Shown here piece by piece: positions 61,639 to 64,000 of a stretch of DNA of 64,000 bases (position 1 is the first letter of the stretch; the number at the start of each line of letters is the position of its first letter). The translations under genes were made by a program, and so were the position numbers. Under the pieces are notes generated by a model. That model worked only from the letters and a program-made list of their open reading frames with translations, searched no databases and was not told where the DNA came from. Source of the DNA: Kaistia soli DSM 19436 (GTDB taxonomy: Bacteria; Pseudomonadota; Alphaproteobacteria; Rhizobiales; Kaistiaceae); assembly GCF_900129325.1 (NCBI RefSeq), contig NZ_FQUP01000001.1, positions 310,001 through 374,000 on the forward strand, written 5' to 3'.

Positions 61639-61750
61639 GTCTTCTCCTCCCTGGTCGGTTCTTGCTTGCGCGCGGAGCGACCAGTCCCCTCCACGCACGT
61701 CCGGCTCCTCCCGGATATCGAACGGCCGCCCTCCAGCGACCGCTTGCGAC

Positions 61751-63007
61751 TCAAGCTTCGACGAGCAGGTCCCTCCCGCCTCTGTCGTCGTCCGCGCGCG
61801 TCAGGATCGAGGCACGCGGTGCAAAATTGAAGAACATCGGCAGGCTGGCGGCGCCGATGGCGCCGGCGTCGCGGCCGAATGAGCCACGCTGCAACTGCGG
61901 CGGTCGCCGCGCCTCCGGCTTGGCCGTTTCGAGCGCCGCGGCGAGGCGGCTCAGCACGGCGCCCACAAGCCCGGCATCGATATCCGCATCGACCACGACG
62001 AGCGGAACATCGAGCAGCGCGATCGCCGACCATACGGCCGGCGCCAGGGCGTCGACCATGTCATCGAGCCATTCGTCGACGGCCTGATGCGGCAGGCGGA
62101 TCGCCGCCTCCAGCACAAGCGCAGTGTCGGAAGCTTCGCCATGGTAGGCGAGATGACGCGCCAGAGCATTGAGCGATGCCCGCGTGATGAGCAGGTCGCG
62201 CCCGTCGGCCGGGCTTGGCGCCGAGGCAAGGCGGCTCGGCGCCACCGGCATGACCGCGACATCGCCGGCATTGCCATGGCTGCCACGCAGGCAGTCGCCA
62301 CCCGTCACGATGCCGCCGCCGATCGCGGGGCCAATGAACAGATAGAGGAAGTCGTCAGCCCGCCGGCCGACGCCATAGAACAACTCCGCGATGGTAGCAG
62401 CGCTGCCGTCATTTTCCGCGAAGACCGGCAGACCGGTCTCCTCCTCGAGGCAGGCTGGAAAATCGAACGTGTCCCACCGCTCGAAAGCGGATGGGGGCAG
62501 TCCGAGACGGCCAAGCCAGGCACCGAGGTTATAGGGGTGCGCCACCCCGATACCGGCAAACCGCGCCTGCGCGGCCGGATCCAGCGTCGCGTGCAGTTCG
62601 AACACGTCGCGCGCGACCAGTGCGAGCGCCTCTTCGGGTGCCGGCAGCACGGTGTCGTGGTCGCGGCGCGCCAGAATGCGGCCGCCAAAATCGATCAGCA
62701 CCGTCTCGATCGAACGGCGGTCGAGACGAACACCAATGCCATAGGCACCGTCCGGATTGGGGCGGAGGATCGTCGCCGGCTGGCCACGGCCACCGCCATG
62801 GCGCTTGCCCACGGCTTCGATCAAGCCGAGATCGACCAGTTTCTCGATGATCCCGCCGATGGCGGTGTTGGTCAGGTCGGCGGCACGGGCAAGGTCGGCC
62901 TTCGAGGCTTCGCCGGCACGGCGCAGCCGCTGCAGGACGAGCCGCTCGTTATAGCGTCGGAGTTGCGCGGAATTGCTCCCGCGTCCGTTGCCGGGCCTCT
63001 CCACCAA
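61751..63007 (-). CDS. ROK family transcriptional regulator of the fructose operon
   Basis: 418 residues from a TTG with GGGAGG three bases before it. N-terminal winged helix ([28 protein letters not shown]) followed by the ROK sugar-binding domain ([22 protein letters not shown]). The cysteine zinc motif of typical ROK proteins is not visible, so zinc binding is doubtful. Located directly before frcBCA, like FrcR of Sinorhizobium, and probably controls these genes and itself. An AT-rich palindrome lies upstream. Confidence 0.88.
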   Translation of the reverse strand: MVERPGNGRGSNSAQLRRYNERLVLQRLRRAGEASKADLARAADLTNTAIGGIIEKLVDLGLIEAVGKRHGGGRGQPATILRPNPDGAYGIGVRLDRRSIETVLIDFGGRILARRDHDTVLPAPEEALALVARDVFELHATLDPAAQARFAGIGVAHPYNLGAWLGRLGLPPSAFERWDTFDFPACLEEETGLPVFAENDGSAATIAELFYGVGRRADDFLYLFIGPAIGGGIVTGGDCLRGSHGNAGDVAVMPVAPSRLASAPSPADGRDLLITRASLNALARHLAYHGEASDTALVLEAAIRLPHQAVDEWLDDMVDALAPAVWSAIALLDVPLVVVDADIDAGLVGAVLSRLAAALETAKPEARRPPQLQRGSFGRDAGAIGAASLPMFFNFAPRASILTRADDDRGGRDLLVEA

Positions 63008-63637
63008 TTCCTCCCTGCGCCCGATCCGGGCAGCGGCGTTTTCGCCGCTTTATTAATTCATTCTGATGCAATTAATTGCGCACCGGTGACGGGAGTCAAC
63101 GCAAATCGTTGCTGCGCCGCGGCAGGAAGTCGCGGCGGCGTTGCCTGCCGCGCCGCAAGCCGGGTTCGCCTCATCGCTGGGCACCACGCCGCGCGCCTGC
63201 GCAGGACGCTCGGCAGCCGTTCTCACACGCATCTCCGGGGCGCCGGGAAAACGATCTCCAGAACTGTCAAAAAACGGAAATCGATGGCTGGTAGTGAGGC
63301 GGCCATCGGCGCCAAATAGGCGTCGCATCCTGAACGATGCCGCGGGAATTTGACCGACAGCTTGCACCGCGAAACCAACGCTAAAGCGCCTTGGATATGA
63401 CGTCCATGGCGGAGCACCCCTTCACGAGGAGGCATCCGTTGACCCTCATTCGCATGTTCACGAACCCCGAAATCAGTCCGGCGCGCCACTGTCCCGCCGG
63501 CTGGAACCAAGCCTGACGAGACGCATTGGTACGAGCCGGTCGAAGGGCATCCCCTCCGCCGACCCGACCTTCGAAAACAATAACTCAATCGCGGCCCGGT
63601 CCTTGCATGGAACGAGGTCGGCGAAAGGAGGCTATCG
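63008..63637. other. Intergenic region (630 bp) upstream of the ROK regulator
   Basis: Contains the candidate ROK operator at 63052-63079 and the divergent promoter regions. The rest has high GC and no convincing coding frame: open frames on either strand lack ribosome binding sites and familiar sequence. No RNA gene is recognised. Confidence 0.55.
63052..63079. promoter_or_regulatory. Candidate ROK-family operator
   Basis: A perfect 12-bp palindrome GCAATTAATTGC (63068-63079) and a second copy of its core, ATTAATT, at 63052-63058, spaced by 19 bases, which is close to two helix turns. It lies 45 bases before the ROK regulator start, in strongly AT-rich DNA. Confidence 0.5.
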
Positions 63638-63844
63638 GTGTTCGACAACTACATCATCGAGATCGACGACAAAGCCGCGGGCATTCTGGTGAAATCCGGC
63701 CGCGCCTTCGCATTCCACGCCCTGGAGCGCACCTTCGCGGCGCTGGAGGGAATGATGTTCCCCGACGCGATCGCGGCTGAACGCGCCGCCCGCAAGGTCC
63801 GGCGCCGGCTGGCGCCCGCCTTTGCGCTGAGCGCCGCCGAATAG
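63638..63844 (+). CDS. Small hypothetical protein (68 aa)
   Basis: 68 residues from GTG with a strong AAAGGAGG site. Opens M-F-D-N-Y-I-I-E-I-D-D-K-A-A-G-I-L-V-K and continues R-A-F-A-F-H-A-L-E-R-T-F-A-A-L-E-G, a short beta-strand-rich start followed by a helix with A-E-R-A-A-R-K-V-R-R-R-L. Proteins with this outline are found in other rhizobia, without known function. Followed directly by a terminator, so it is a one-gene unit. Confidence 0.7.
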   Translation: MFDNYIIEIDDKAAGILVKSGRAFAFHALERTFAALEGMMFPDAIAAERAARKVRRRLAPAFALSAAE

Positions 63845-63851
63845 ATCAAGC

Positions 63852-63888
63852 GGCCCCGCACGCGACGGGCGCGCGGGGCCTTCATTTT
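63852..63888 (+). terminator. Rho-independent terminator after the small gene
   Basis: Stem GGCCCCGC / GCGGGGCC with a 13-base loop (63852-63880), then TTCATTTT. It begins seven bases after the stop codon. Confidence 0.7.
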
Positions 63889-63939
63889 GGAAGAAGCTGT
63901 GCGCTATGCTGCCCGAAGGACGGGGGCCAAGAGCGTCAA

Positions 63940-64000
63940 TTGTATTCCATCGATGATCTGCGCAGGAGGGCCCGAGCCCTTGTCGCGCAAGAAACGGCAG
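63940..64000 (+). CDS. Possible start of a further gene, cut by the window end
   Basis: Two readings compete. A TTG at 63940 gives L-Y-S-I-D-D-L-R-R-R-A-R-A-L-V, which resembles the start of FMN-dependent alpha-hydroxy-acid dehydrogenases but has no close ribosome binding site. A TTG at 63980 follows AGGAGGG at good spacing and would give L-S-R-K-K-R-Q. Too little sequence remains to decide, and neither may be real. Confidence 0.3.
   Translation, partial: MYSIDDLRRRARALVAQETA

Noticed and set aside
63223-63648. Minus-strand open frame of 141 codons in the last large gap
   Set aside because: No ribosome binding site, no familiar sequence, and it overlaps the start of the better-supported small gene at 63638.

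Overview
This is a high-GC chromosomal segment of an alphaproteobacterium, most likely a member of Hyphomicrobiales (Rhizobiales), perhaps Kaistia-like. The evidence is gene content read from the proteins: a MucR regulator with a Cys-Asp-His-His finger, an RirA-type Rrf2 regulator with Cys91/99/105, a frcBCA fructose ABC system with a ROK regulator, an HWE histidine kinase, and several families typical of the order (DUF1491, DUF2336, DUF5330, DUF6456, DUF1254/DUF1214). Genes are packed with many 4-base start/stop overlaps, and GTG and TTG starts backed by good ribosome binding sites are common. I see no rRNA, tRNA, CRISPR array, insertion sequence or prophage; this reads as ordinary chromosome.

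Layout. 1-9.8 kb: end of a beta-lactamase-fold serine hydrolase, a DUF1214/DUF1254 pair, DUF2336 and DUF1491 genes, a PAS histidine kinase overlapping a peptidoglycan-binding membrane protein, SufE, a DUF6456 gene coupled to a protein that is essentially a free-standing DnaA domain IV, and MucR. 10.1-17.6 kb: a ten-gene Mrp/Mnh-type cation/proton antiporter operon (E-F-G-A'-B-C-D-D-x-D) with three proton-channel subunits and a split MrpA. 17.7-29.4 kb: oligopeptidase B, a small lipoprotein, superoxide dismutase divergent from two c-type cytochromes, an ECF42-type sigma factor with its DGPF partner, LOG-family hydrolase, M20 dipeptidase, DUF1194 and HerA-like genes. 29.6-40.6 kb: DUF4332 protein, both methylmalonyl-CoA mutase subunits, fasciclin protein, aminotransferase, HWE kinase, a SigK/RskA-like pair and an ABC-F ATPase.

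40.6-48.1 kb: a LacI-controlled sugar operon (binding protein, two permeases, MalK-type ATPase, sugar phosphate isomerase/epimerase, Gfo/Idh dehydrogenase) with a readable promoter and a perfect operator at the expected start of transcription. 48.2-55.2 kb: one minus-strand block of AraC regulator, RND adaptor and pump, ECF sigma factor, anti-sigma-like protein and a Spy/CpxP-like periplasmic protein. 55.5-58.2 kb: an orphan MalK-type ATPase, RirA, a cyclic-nucleotide-binding protein without a DNA-binding domain, and a DUF3307 membrane protein preceded by a perfect CRP-type half-site pair. 58.2-63.1 kb: glyoxalase-fold protein, frcACB and a ROK regulator. The window ends with a small conserved-looking gene and the possible start of another.

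Points most worth a second look: the permuted, split Mrp operon with three antiporter-type subunits and an unknown two-helix protein; the RND pump fused in one transcription unit with its own ECF/anti-sigma/periplasmic sensor set; the stand-alone DnaA-domain-IV protein with a palindrome in its promoter; and several near-perfect operator palindromes. None of these is demonstrated to be a new system; they are inferences from sequence layout. Family assignments are from memory and pattern recognition, with no database search.
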